From: an uncultured Lachnospiraceae bacterium
GTDB taxonomy: Bacteria > Bacillota > Clostridia > Lachnospirales > Lachnospiraceae
DNA: 64,000 nucleotides
Assembly: GCA_951800685.1 (NCBI GenBank)
Contig: CATOJY010000001.1
Location: forward strand, 186,001 to 250,000
Direction: 5' to 3'
In this document: in pieces, positions 43,471 through 52,641 of the stretch
Layout of the letters: each line of letters starts with the position of its first letter
How positions within the stretch are numbered: position 1 is the stretch's first letter
Notes under the pieces: model-generated
What the model saw: the letters and a program-made list of their open reading frames with translations, nothing else
What the model was told of the DNA's origin: nothing
The model's database searches: none
Translations under genes and position numbers: made by a program

Positions 43471-45255
43471 CTATGAACTGAATAGTGCACTGAGCTGGCG
43501 GTACTCCTTGAATTGGTGCATTTCTGACGAGCGGTCACTGTAGGGGGCATCCATGCTATGACCCTTTGCATAATTATTTGCATAAAATTCACTTATGCAT
43601 TGCGCAGAGTACAGAGATGCATTTGATACCTTTAAAAATTTTATCAACTTGCCATTCTCGTATAACCCGCCATTTATAACATTCCCCTCTACAAGAGTCC
43701 CTTGATAATCATCCTCAGGAAATGACTGTACTATCTCATTGATTCTGCCGACGACTGATTTCTTTATAACTTCCTCAGCAGTCCCGTGAATTACATAAAC
43801 GCTATATGCCTTTAGGGGAAGGTTAACTATTGTAAGTATGGTATTAGCGCCAACGGCTGATAAATGGTATGTCAGCCTAATTACCTCAGCGATTGGGAAA
43901 TACTTTTCTGAAACCCCAACATTCTGTGGCTCGCTGTAAGTAATCCGGTAATCATTCTCCTTATAGTTCATATGAACAATCTTTTCCAATTCGCTGTCAG
44001 GGACACAGTAGTTGTACCCAAAGCTAAAGTCCAGCTGCATTGGTATCCAGTCATCAACCTGCACGATAGAAGCTTCCTTAAAAACCCATGCATCCTTCAA
44101 TACAGTGTTTTTACACTTAAATACTACCTCGTCGTGCCTTGCCATATAAACACTGGCATCCTCCTCACCATACCCGAGCGTCCTTAACATTTTGATAATC
44201 TTATTAACGGTTAAAATCATCACTTCAGACGTGCCTGTTTGTATAGGGCTGTTTAAGGAAAAATTCTTTATATCCTCAGCACTGGTCTTATAGGAGGGGA
44301 CAGCCTGTTCATAACCAAAGAAGCCTTTTGTTACGATAGGCAAGTTCAGCATCTGCCTGTCCGCGATGCGCTGCAAATAATCATTGTATTTGCGGCAAGT
44401 CCCTAGGTATCTGTGTAGCTTTTTAACAAAGTTACTTTCTTCCTTTGTTGCTGCCACCCGTGTCCCATACAGAGTCTCCAGCACATAAACCTTGTATAAG
44501 TTCCGCTCAGCTTTAAACTTTTCATAATCAAAAGGCTCATTATTTGCATCTGCCACAAGCCTTGCAATACCTTCGTATTTATCAGTAACGCTAGCCATTA
44601 AACCATAGTTCTCCTCATTCCGGAGCAGCAGATTGTAAGCTATGCGTAAGTCTGCCTGCGCGAAATCACCCCATGCTAAAAAGTACCCTTCCTCAACTGA
44701 AATAAATTTTGCATAATCCTTAGGTATCTGTGAAATAATATCATAATTCCTGTAATTATAACGTAAATTCGTCTGCTGGTTGACTGTATATGCAAGCTTG
44801 CCAAGCCGGCTGCCATTACGATTTGAAAGCCCTGAATCCTGTATGCCTCTGATAATTGATGCGATAGCGGAACACTTTGAGGAGCAGGAAGTGTATTCCA
44901 TATAAGCCTCGAGGAACTCTTTAGCATACCCGTTATCATACAGGGGCTGTAAGACCTTTTTCATATCGAGGCTTGTCCCTTTGACGCCCTTCTTGTAGAA
45001 ATACCTGTCCGGGCATCCTTCAACCTTAGTCAGATAATTATAAAGGGTGTTCCGTGAAATACCATTATAAGAATAACCACTGAGCCTTTTCATAATATCC
45101 ACGGCATAAACATACATGCTGTCCCGTAGTGCGGCATCATACAAGTGCTGCAACTCCATTTCGTCACTGCAGCACATAATATAACCATTGCACCTCAGGT
45201 TGTTTTCGTACTCCTCTGTATTAACAATATCCCTGTTCTTGCTAAAGGTTAGCAT
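43471..45255 (-). CDS. family A DNA polymerase, palm/fingers only, with C-terminal extension
   Basis: This 594-residue protein carries family A polymerase motifs: TVNQQTNL, motif A WGDFAQADLRIA (D197, about residues 195-206), motif B RNLYKVYVLETLYG (251-264, with Arg, Lys, Tyr and Gly of R..K...Y.YG) and motif C ARHDEVVF (HDE 374-376). Residues before about 140 contain no 3'-5' exonuclease; a DnaQ-like exonuclease is encoded at 52642-53289 and a 5' nuclease at 20384-21415. About 180 residues after motif C (from 410 on) are an extra C-terminal part that I do not recognise. ATG 45255 follows AAGGAGGATGAT. This is the likely replicative or primer-extending polymerase. Confidence 0.85.
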   Translation of the reverse strand: MLTFSKNRDIVNTEEYENNLRCNGYIMCCSDEMELQHLYDAALRDSMYVYAVDIMKRLSGYSYNGISRNTLYNYLTKVEGCPDRYFYKKGVKGTSLDMKKVLQPLYDNGYAKEFLEAYMEYTSCSSKCSAIASIIRGIQDSGLSNRNGSRLGKLAYTVNQQTNLRYNYRNYDIISQIPKDYAKFISVEEGYFLAWGDFAQADLRIAYNLLLRNEENYGLMASVTDKYEGIARLVADANNEPFDYEKFKAERNLYKVYVLETLYGTRVAATKEESNFVKKLHRYLGTCRKYNDYLQRIADRQMLNLPIVTKGFFGYEQAVPSYKTSAEDIKNFSLNSPIQTGTSEVMILTVNKIIKMLRTLGYGEEDASVYMARHDEVVFKCKNTVLKDAWVFKEASIVQVDDWIPMQLDFSFGYNYCVPDSELEKIVHMNYKENDYRITYSEPQNVGVSEKYFPIAEVIRLTYHLSAVGANTILTIVNLPLKAYSVYVIHGTAEEVIKKSVVGRINEIVQSFPEDDYQGTLVEGNVINGGLYENGKLIKFLKVSNASLYSAQCISEFYANNYAKGHSMDAPYSDRSSEMHQFKEYRQLSALFSS

Positions 45256-45278
45256 ATCATCCTCCTTCCCTGCACTCC

Positions 45279-47456
45279 TTAGACTATCTCATCATCGAAA
45301 AGAGTCTTTTTGTATTTAAGGCACATATTGTCCGATTTCTGCGTCATATCCACAACCATGGCAAGCCTGTTATTGTGCACGGGCGGGTAATTGCTGTCAC
45401 CTAGGATAGCCCTTTGGTCGCCTGAAATCAGCTCTTCAAAGAGCGCCCATCTGGTTGCCTTGACAAGCTCTCTTATCTCAGATAGGTCACGCGTAAAGAT
45501 AACATATCTCACGTTTACCGTGCTTGCATCAAACATACACTTTTTTAGAGTCTCAATATAACGCTGTTTGGTATCACGCCCAAGTCCGATGACCTTATCT
45601 ATACCGAGAATCCAATTAAAGATTGCAGGCAAGCAGGAAACTGTCAACATCTTGTCAAGGCACCCATAGCACTTATACATCTGCAACAAAATATTAAGTA
45701 GTTTTGCGAACAAATCTGTAAACTCTTCACTTCCGGGGGAGCGCTTTTGTGGGTTAAACATAGCCTGGTATTCCTCATTCTCAGAGAGCAAGGCAAATAA
45801 ATAGAAACAGCGGCTCCTGTTTGTTTTTGTATCAAGCTCGCTGCCATGCTCGACGAGTTTGTAGAATAACTCGTCCGTCAGCTCATGGGTCTTCGGGTCC
45901 GCAAATACAGAACTGTCTATCTTAATCAACATTTTCCTGCGCCGGATAACGCTTTCTGTTATAGAGAAGAAGTTATTGTTCAAATAGGTTTTATCCGTGT
46001 AAAAATTATTTGAATTTGCTAACTCGCTCGCATTCCCAGTCTCTTCGAAAGAGCTATCGGCACACAGCACATTATGCAGATAAGACCCTTTATACCGTAA
46101 CAAATTCTCTTTCAGCATAAGGAAAGTCCGTAAGCTGTTCTTTGAGTTATAAGACATGCACAGAATATTCTCTAATTCCTTAGACGTGAACTCAAGGTAA
46201 AGCACCTTATCCGGGCTTTTTGTGACAAAAGAAGGCTCCCCTAAGTATACCCTATTTGGATTGCATGGGAATTTCTCTAAATACCCCGGGTATCTGCTAA
46301 AGGTAATAAGGTCTTCCTCATCATAAAAGTTTAAGGGATTCCGGAAGTTTACCTCTTTAGACAAGCGCATCTCTTCCTTACTCACAGAAATCTGCACCTC
46401 AGTGCTTAAGTATGGCACCTTATACAGGGTATTGTCTGCTTTTTGACCTTGTGATGCATTCGTGTTTACCAGCATATTCCCGGGAGCTTTCCCATAATAA
46501 ATACTGGCCTCGTCATTGCCGATAATCTTCTCGCTGACAGGCGCTGTACACCCGAGCGCCCCTCTTATCTGTATATTGGCAAGCGTATCAGATGGTATAT
46601 CAGAGCTAACCTCCTGGCTTGCCATAAGCAGGTGGTATCCTGAGGAACGTCCAAGCCTGGCAAAGTCATCCAGTAACGCAATAAGTTCCCTGCTCCTTTT
46701 CCCGGCATTTTTAAAGGTGGTCTGCACCTCGTCCATTACGATTACATTCCTTGGTATTGCTAAACCTGTGGCTTTCCGGAATTCTTTAATATTCTTTGTG
46801 CCAAACAGTGCAAATAGCTTTGACCTTGAATCCATCTCATCCCTGAGCGCCGCTAGTGCGGAAATAACATAATCTGAATCCGAAGTGGCACCTATCGTGC
46901 GTATATGGGGCAATGGTGAAGTCAGCGCGTACGCCTTAAACTCCACAATCTTTGGGTCAATCAACACTAACTCCAATTCCCATGGCGGGTATTCTTCGCA
47001 CATATTAAAAATCAAATTATTCAATGTAACAGATTTCCCCTGCCCGGTAGCCCCTCCCAGAAAGGCATGTACGCTCCTGTCATATAAAGCATGGGTTGAT
47101 AAATAACGGCTGTCACCGTTCTTATACCCGAAGCGTAAGTTTACACCATTTGCAGTAGAGCCAAACCATACCGGAATAAACTCATCAGTAGGTTCCCCGT
47201 CCTTACTGATGCGCCTCCTTACAGGCTGCCTCTCTATGCGCAGTATTCTAGCAGGAGTGGAGTCCTTATTATAGAGCATATCTGAAAGTGCTTTTGGAAG
47301 TTTTATATCCATCGGGTATTCCACACTGTCTGCAAGAGTTTTAAGAGTTTTCCCAGTATAGGACTCGTATAAAAGTGGAACGGAACTTCCATTCCTGTAT
47401 GATTCCACGTATAATGCGTGCTGCTTTGTAATATCATCTGTCCCTACTTTTATCAT
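45279..47456 (-). CDS. FtsK/SpoIIIE (EssC or TcpA-like) ATPase
   Basis: This 725-residue protein contains an FtsK/SpoIIIE motor domain: Walker A GATGQGKS (135-142), LVLIDPKIVEFKAY, PLPHIRTIG, Walker B NVIVMDEVQ (237-245), ARLGRSSGYHLLMASQE (about 266-282) and APGNMLVNTN. The N-terminal 100 residues are soluble, and no transmembrane helix is evident. The C-terminal half (350-725) has ATPase-like strands but no second Walker A. Such motors pump DNA (FtsK, TcpA coupling proteins) or WXG100 proteins (EssC). The two WXG100-sized genes just upstream favour a T7SS-like motor, and the conjugative context favours a coupling protein. The sequence alone does not decide. Confidence 0.8.
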   Translation of the reverse strand: MIKVGTDDITKQHALYVESYRNGSSVPLLYESYTGKTLKTLADSVEYPMDIKLPKALSDMLYNKDSTPARILRIERQPVRRRISKDGEPTDEFIPVWFGSTANGVNLRFGYKNGDSRYLSTHALYDRSVHAFLGGATGQGKSVTLNNLIFNMCEEYPPWELELVLIDPKIVEFKAYALTSPLPHIRTIGATSDSDYVISALAALRDEMDSRSKLFALFGTKNIKEFRKATGLAIPRNVIVMDEVQTTFKNAGKRSRELIALLDDFARLGRSSGYHLLMASQEVSSDIPSDTLANIQIRGALGCTAPVSEKIIGNDEASIYYGKAPGNMLVNTNASQGQKADNTLYKVPYLSTEVQISVSKEEMRLSKEVNFRNPLNFYDEEDLITFSRYPGYLEKFPCNPNRVYLGEPSFVTKSPDKVLYLEFTSKELENILCMSYNSKNSLRTFLMLKENLLRYKGSYLHNVLCADSSFEETGNASELANSNNFYTDKTYLNNNFFSITESVIRRRKMLIKIDSSVFADPKTHELTDELFYKLVEHGSELDTKTNRSRCFYLFALLSENEEYQAMFNPQKRSPGSEEFTDLFAKLLNILLQMYKCYGCLDKMLTVSCLPAIFNWILGIDKVIGLGRDTKQRYIETLKKCMFDASTVNVRYVIFTRDLSEIRELVKATRWALFEELISGDQRAILGDSNYPPVHNNRLAMVVDMTQKSDNMCLKYKKTLFDDEIV

Positions 47457-47460
47457 TCTA

Positions 47461-49977
47461 TCAGGATTCCTTTTTGATTAATGTTGCATACAAGTCTACA
47501 TAGTACTTCAAGCATTCTTCAGATTCAGCCTTAACCCTAAAGCTGTTTTCCCCTTTGCTCAGGCTCAGCAGGTCATTTAGAAGGTATGCAATTAACTGTG
47601 CAAAGTTAGCGCACCGTTTAACTTCCGTGCCGCTATAGCGCTCCGGGTAATCTTTTCCAAGTAAAACGATTTCCGTGCTTGGCTTGCCATCAACCAGTAT
47701 TTTGCGCAGTGTGCAGTACCCGATTCTGTTTTTCTTTTCCTGCCAGTAAACCGATGTTACAACAGGAGTTTCGCCCACCTCGGAGACGAGCGGGTTTCCA
47801 CTGTAATATGGTTTTGTAGTAGCGGCGTTGCTCTCTTGAACCACTTCTGTCTGGCGCTCCTCTTGCTTCTTCGTGGATACATTTGTCTGCTCTTGCCCAT
47901 TATTGTCAACAGGGTCTCCTGCAGTCATAGCCGGGCTAAATCCATGCCTCTCACTGAATGGCTTAACATTCTGCTTTCTGCCACTATAAAAAGCTGCCTC
48001 GTCTACATACCCATTCCGGACCATTGCATCTTTATAAGAATTAAGTATATCAGATAAGCTGTAATCAGACTTACCTGCAAAACAGTTATTGACATCAAGC
48101 AGGATAGGCAGCAGTATCCTAAAGACATTTGAGGAGATAGCAGATTCCTGGCTGGGGATAATACAGTCGGCAAATTTTTCCGCAAGCTCATTTAAGGTGG
48201 AAAAGGAATTGTCCTCAAAAGATTCTGCCAACTCCGCTGTCTGGACGCCGTTATCTATAATGGAAAACTGGTTGAGCTCCCTCGCCATATTGGAAGCATT
48301 TAATTCAATGAACAAGTCCTGTAGGGCTGGGCTGCAGTAAAATGGATTTGCTATAGAAGTTGCTTTCTCATTAGCATACTTCTCGCTTAATGCTCCTATA
48401 GTATCCTTACGCGCCACCATCTCAGGCGCAAGGATTTTCCCATCTTTAATGGAGAACCCTTTTGGTCTAAAGGAAACATCTGTACCATCCTTACCTGAAA
48501 ACAAAAGATTCACAACATCAACCATGGAGTAATAAAACTCCAGCTGAAGTTTCTTTTCTGGGTTTTTCCGATTCACATAAACCTGTGCAAAAGTCAAACC
48601 CACAGGCACGGGGAATGAGTTGTAAGTGTACCCAGCATCAAGCATATATTTTGTGTCAATAATGCGGCTGTTGCACATGATGACTCCCTTAAGAATCATA
48701 TTGCAGTCATTTTCATCAACACATTGCGTATAATCAGAAATTTTTCCTGCGTATGCCTCGGTTAGCCCCTTCCCTAAATCGAAGATAAAAGGATAACCAT
48801 CAAAGAATAATGCAGTAGGTTTTCGTGTGCCCCAGCGGCAAAGTTTTATTACTGCCTCAGCGAATATCTTATAACCAAGTTCCATCGCCGCCTGCTGCAC
48901 AAAATGCTGCAATGGGACAAATGCCGGAACATACAGGTCATACTCTTCACCCGGCATCACATTATAAACATACTTGCTTCCACCAGTATCAGCATTCTCA
49001 GAAAATTCATCATTATCATCTTCAGGGTCATACATCGGCACATTTGGGTTGTGCCCCCAATGCCAGCTGTAGATAATAGCGTACATAGTATTGAAGAACT
49101 GTTCAGTCGTGGAATCCAATACAACATTCTTATCATCGGCATTCAGCGCTTCCGGACCAAGCTCTGACGCTATATTTCCCCTTATCCATTGCACCAGCTT
49201 CTCATAAAACTCCCGCTCGTTTTCCTGTATTGGAAGCTCATTATTTTGTGCATTCCCTTCTATCAATGGGTACATGCTCTGCGGCACGCCAGAACCAGGC
49301 TGCTTGTATGCACTGGTGTACGCAGCCTTATTCTGGTATGGTATACATACCTCTTCACGCTTTGGTATCAAATCCTCAAGCTCGAAATCATCGCTTGCCA
49401 ATTGTGAGTTTGTCGGAAGACGAAGATACAGCTTGTCAGTGCACGTATGCTGAAAGATAGTATCTGTCCCACGTGCGGCATCACGTGACATATACTCATC
49501 CAGTATAGTCCTGCTTGTTGCCGGGTCGAGCTGCTCAACGCTAAAGTTGTCTAGCTGCGCTAAAGTCAGCTTCCCGTTTGTGCTCAGGTCACTTGCTGAA
49601 AACTGCACAATTGTGTTTGCAAGCTTCCCGGCTGTATCTCTGGCAATATTGCGCGAAGAAAGCACATTCTCAAGCTGTGCTGCAATCGCCTGTGCTACTT
49701 TATCGTCCAATCCGCCATCCGGACGCATATGCTTCTTAACGGTGTTGTAAATCCCGCTGCAGGCAATTAATGACTGCGTAGCGGTCGTAGTTAAAACAGG
49801 CACACTGCCATCAAGGACGGCAATCTTTAAGTATATGCGAGCGGAATAATGGTTAAAAAGTTCCCGGGATCTGAGCAATAAAGCGCTCGTTACATTTGTG
49901 CTGCTCTCATCATAAATGCCGAAAACTATTTTTTTCGTTTCGCCATTTATAGTACCGTCTCTTACTAATAAATACAT
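47461..49977 (-). CDS. large unrecognised protein of the T7SS-like set
   Basis: This 838-residue protein starts at ATG 49977 behind AGGAGGTTATT. It is soluble with no signal peptide; residues 1-90 look like a beta-rich domain (MYLLVRDGT...KKIVFGIYDES), residues 330-560 are mixed, a polar linker rich in Gln, Asn and Thr lies around 660-720, and a short alpha/beta domain closes it. It ends 4 bases before the FtsK-like start, so the two are co-translated and probably partners. No similarity to known EssB, EsaA or YukD proteins was recognised. Confidence 0.72.
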   Translation of the reverse strand: MYLLVRDGTINGETKKIVFGIYDESSTNVTSALLLRSRELFNHYSARIYLKIAVLDGSVPVLTTTATQSLIACSGIYNTVKKHMRPDGGLDDKVAQAIAAQLENVLSSRNIARDTAGKLANTIVQFSASDLSTNGKLTLAQLDNFSVEQLDPATSRTILDEYMSRDAARGTDTIFQHTCTDKLYLRLPTNSQLASDDFELEDLIPKREEVCIPYQNKAAYTSAYKQPGSGVPQSMYPLIEGNAQNNELPIQENEREFYEKLVQWIRGNIASELGPEALNADDKNVVLDSTTEQFFNTMYAIIYSWHWGHNPNVPMYDPEDDNDEFSENADTGGSKYVYNVMPGEEYDLYVPAFVPLQHFVQQAAMELGYKIFAEAVIKLCRWGTRKPTALFFDGYPFIFDLGKGLTEAYAGKISDYTQCVDENDCNMILKGVIMCNSRIIDTKYMLDAGYTYNSFPVPVGLTFAQVYVNRKNPEKKLQLEFYYSMVDVVNLLFSGKDGTDVSFRPKGFSIKDGKILAPEMVARKDTIGALSEKYANEKATSIANPFYCSPALQDLFIELNASNMARELNQFSIIDNGVQTAELAESFEDNSFSTLNELAEKFADCIIPSQESAISSNVFRILLPILLDVNNCFAGKSDYSLSDILNSYKDAMVRNGYVDEAAFYSGRKQNVKPFSERHGFSPAMTAGDPVDNNGQEQTNVSTKKQEERQTEVVQESNAATTKPYYSGNPLVSEVGETPVVTSVYWQEKKNRIGYCTLRKILVDGKPSTEIVLLGKDYPERYSGTEVKRCANFAQLIAYLLNDLLSLSKGENSFRVKAESEECLKYYVDLYATLIKKES

Positions 49978-50043
49978 AATAACCTCCTAGTCTTGTAATC
50001 TTAATGCCGCCACCCTATCGTCTTCGGGTATAACGAAAAACAA

Positions 50044-50080
50044 AAGGAGGACGTCTGCTCTCTTAACAAACGTCCTCCTT
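50044..50080 (-). terminator. intrinsic terminator after the WXG100-like pair
   Basis: AAGGAGGACG and CGTCCTCCTT form a perfect 10-base-pair stem around a 17-base loop, followed on the minus strand by TTGTTTTTCG. It separates the two small genes from the 838-residue gene; the loop is long, so part of the transcription probably reads on. Confidence 0.7.
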
Positions 50081-50088
50081 ACCCGCTT

Positions 50089-50424
50089 CTACTGGATTAC
50101 AGCATCAGCATCAATCTTACCTGTCACAATGCTCGTGTCCCTGTTGCTAACAGTTCCAATGCTGAGCTTATCCAGGTATTCCTTAATATCCAGAACTTTG
50201 CCCATCTCAGTAATGAAATCACGAAGCCCTTTCGTAGTTTCATTGAACTGATTCTGGAACTTACGGCAGTCTTCGATTGCCTGATCAACTAACTGGTTTG
50301 TACCAGCCTCAGGCATAATCGCTGCTGACAAGTTCTGCATAACATCCAGCACGTTAGAGTTCATACAACCCTTAACGATTCCAACAGACTCATTGAGCCT
50401 TTCTTCATTAAGCTGAATAGCCAC
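50089..50424 (-). CDS. WXG100-like helical protein A
   Basis: This 111-residue protein starts at GTG 50424, nine bases after GGAGG. Two long helices (about 5-35 and 42-85) form a likely hairpin, and about 25 polar residues trail after it. The size, helical-hairpin pattern and pairing with a similar gene beside an FtsK/EssC-type ATPase resemble WXG100 (ESAT-6/CFP-10, EsxA/B) proteins. However, no Trp-x-Gly is present at the turn, so family membership is suggested by form and context only. Its own terminator suggests strong expression. Confidence 0.55.
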   Translation of the reverse strand: MAIQLNEERLNESVGIVKGCMNSNVLDVMQNLSAAIMPEAGTNQLVDQAIEDCRKFQNQFNETTKGLRDFITEMGKVLDIKEYLDKLSIGTVSNRDTSIVTGKIDADAVIQ

Positions 50425-50455
50425 TATAATACACCTCCGTTCTAACTGTTTTTAC

Positions 50456-50725
50456 TTATGCGTTGCCCATTGCACGCTGCACTTTCTGATAATACTGAAG
50501 AAGAGTGGTGAGTGTCTGAATAAGCTCACCCATCGTGCTAATCAGGTTATCCACACCATCCGAAACTCCATCCGCAGTTTTCGCGAGTTCAACCGCACCA
50601 GACTCCTTGCAAATATCAGCACAGTTTGCAACGCCTTTTTTAAGGTTCGGGATTAACTCTTCACAAGAATCAATAGCATTCTTGATAGCCTGTGTGCACT
50701 CTTCATTAAAAACAGAAGCTGCCAT
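50456..50725 (-). CDS. WXG100-like helical protein B
   Basis: This 89-residue protein starts at ATG 50725 behind AAGGGGGCGTTATT. Helix 1 (about 5-32) and helix 2 (about 45-85) are joined by a short loop, and no signal peptide is present, as expected for T7SS substrates. Three cysteines lie in helix 1 and the loop (C10, C20, C34) and one more at C38. No WXG motif is present. It is followed after 31 bases by protein A, the usual arrangement for secreted heterodimers. Confidence 0.58.
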   Translation of the reverse strand: MAASVFNEECTQAIKNAIDSCEELIPNLKKGVANCADICKESGAVELAKTADGVSDGVDNLISTMGELIQTLTTLLQYYQKVQRAMGNA

Positions 50726-50834
50726 AATAACGCCCCCTTTCTTCTATTATCTTTGTATAGGAATCTTTATAACGTTAAAGGGGATTGTTTTTATTGCTTT
50801 CCAGCAATTTTGTTTATGGTCTTAGTTTTGCGTA

Positions 50835-52640
50835 TTATAATGTAGGTAAAGAAGTACGATTATTGTCTTTTATCATGGTCTCCATGACATAGTTTTTGGC
50901 ACGCTGGTTATATTTCCCATTCTGTAAAATGAAGCATTTTCCTGCTTCATTAGCAAGTGTACGCGCACTGTCTCCAAACTCAAAAAACACATCTTTTTGT
51001 ACAAAGACATGAAAGAACACTCCTAATTTCCCGCCTACCCGGTATGCACGAAGGAAAGACTCATTCTGCACGTCTGACTGCTCCGGGTCGAGGAGAAAAC
51101 TAAACATATAGCTTTCCGGAACTGATTCTGAGGAAAGCATTAATGAATTATAACTTTTAATATCATCTGATGATGAGAGTATCAAGCGCGTTCGCTTGGT
51201 GATTAACTCATCCACATCTTTAAATGCTTGCGTAAACTCTTCCGAATTTACGTGAATCTGGAATAAATGCTTATAGCTATCCGCTATAAAAGGCTGGAAG
51301 GCAATGCCACCGTATTTCCTATCATAAACATCCGAAGTAAATGCTGAAGGGCTAAACCTTACGCGGAGCTGCAGGTTAATCAGTTTTACGAAAGAAACTA
51401 CATCATCAAAGTCCTTGTAAATGAAAAGACAGCTAGCCTCGGGATGCATAAAGAACTCTGGGTTATTATGCTCGACGTCGAAAATAAATTTCGGATTAAA
51501 GATAAAGTCTGAACCAACTTTTTCAGGATTCAGATACTCTTTTGGTATATCCCCGGCTATCCGTGCAAGAGTCTTCTCCTGCTCTATACTGCGTTTTAGC
51601 ATTCTTTGGATATCGAACTCTAGACGTTCTTTTTGCTGTTTTAGTCTGTATAGTTTATTCTGCAAGCTTGCCAAATCTGCCTTTCTTGCGGTTGCGAGGT
51701 TACCCCCATGAAACACGAAGCTTTCTTTAGCTTTTTCCTCTGCACTATGCATCCTTGCTGTTGCAGAGTCTTTCTCATCGAGGTACTCCCTAAGGCATTT
51801 GTTATACAGCCTGTCCTCCCTTTCACGGCGTGCTTTTGCCTTCTTTTCTGCCTGTTTCAGCAGCATATCTTCAATTGCTGCGATATTATCCTGCACAGCC
51901 TTCATCACAAGGATGGCTTTATAAAGCTTATAATGTTTCCTTAAATTAAAAATTAAGGAAACCATAAGTGCAATCACATAAAATGGCAGCACTATTTCAG
52001 CAAATACGACAGAGCCTATTGCGAGCAAGAGAAAGGCCAGTATAAGATTGATAGGGTTTTCTTTCAACCGCTCCAGTGTAATCCCATTTGTTGTCTGCTT
52101 TAACAAATCAGAGATACTATGATCATTCTTATCCGCATTCTTAAACAGCTCGGCGTTTAACGAAGTAAAATATGCTATAAAAGAGGGCAGGTCCTCCGGC
52201 TTCAATGTTATCTTTTGCGTACCCAGCTGCGACATTAATTCATCTTTGAACCGTAACCCAAGCGTCTTTAACAGATTCTCCGCGAGTTCCTCTAACGTTC
52301 CTTTTATCTCCTGGTAGTACTCCCTGTCAGAGGATTCTGTGCTAATGATGCTCTCCGCGGTTATCTTAGAGAGGTTCTCTTCATGCTGTTTACCCAAGGA
52401 ATCTATTTTCCTATCCACTGATGCCACAGCATCTCTGTAAACTTTGCAGCAATGTTCGACATGTCGCTGCAGCTCTATATCTTTTGCCTCTTTTAGCTGT
52501 ATTTTATACCGAGCTTCCTCTTTAGCGCTCTCGGAAGTTATCATTTCCAGCTCGGCAGTCACTGACCTTAACTCATTCTGCAGCCTGCTATGCTCTCGCC
52601 TGGTGGCGTCCAGCTCCTTTTTACACTCATTATAATCCAT
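50835..52640 (-). CDS. coiled-coil membrane protein of the T7SS-like set
   Basis: This 601-residue protein has a long charged coiled coil (residues 5-100), a helical hairpin in the membrane (about 198-233: INLILAFLLLAIG, then FYVIALMVSLIF), a second coiled coil (about 240-345, with LYRLKQQKERLEFDIQRML) and a globular C-terminal domain. The start at ATG 52640 lacks a ribosome site but overlaps the TGA of the DnaQ-like gene (TGATATG), so it is probably translated by re-initiation. It may be the membrane partner of the FtsK-like motor; no family was recognised. Confidence 0.72.
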   Translation of the reverse strand: MDYNECKKELDATRREHSRLQNELRSVTAELEMITSESAKEEARYKIQLKEAKDIELQRHVEHCCKVYRDAVASVDRKIDSLGKQHEENLSKITAESIISTESSDREYYQEIKGTLEELAENLLKTLGLRFKDELMSQLGTQKITLKPEDLPSFIAYFTSLNAELFKNADKNDHSISDLLKQTTNGITLERLKENPINLILAFLLLAIGSVVFAEIVLPFYVIALMVSLIFNLRKHYKLYKAILVMKAVQDNIAAIEDMLLKQAEKKAKARREREDRLYNKCLREYLDEKDSATARMHSAEEKAKESFVFHGGNLATARKADLASLQNKLYRLKQQKERLEFDIQRMLKRSIEQEKTLARIAGDIPKEYLNPEKVGSDFIFNPKFIFDVEHNNPEFFMHPEASCLFIYKDFDDVVSFVKLINLQLRVRFSPSAFTSDVYDRKYGGIAFQPFIADSYKHLFQIHVNSEEFTQAFKDVDELITKRTRLILSSSDDIKSYNSLMLSSESVPESYMFSFLLDPEQSDVQNESFLRAYRVGGKLGVFFHVFVQKDVFFEFGDSARTLANEAGKCFILQNGKYNQRAKNYVMETMIKDNNRTSLPTL

Positions 52641-52641
52641 A

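Noticed and set aside
50793..50808. Small hairpin ATTGCT/AGCAAT upstream of the WXG100-like pair
   Set aside because: The stem is only 6 pairs and its U-tract lies on the plus-strand side, so it does not act as a terminator for the minus-strand genes.
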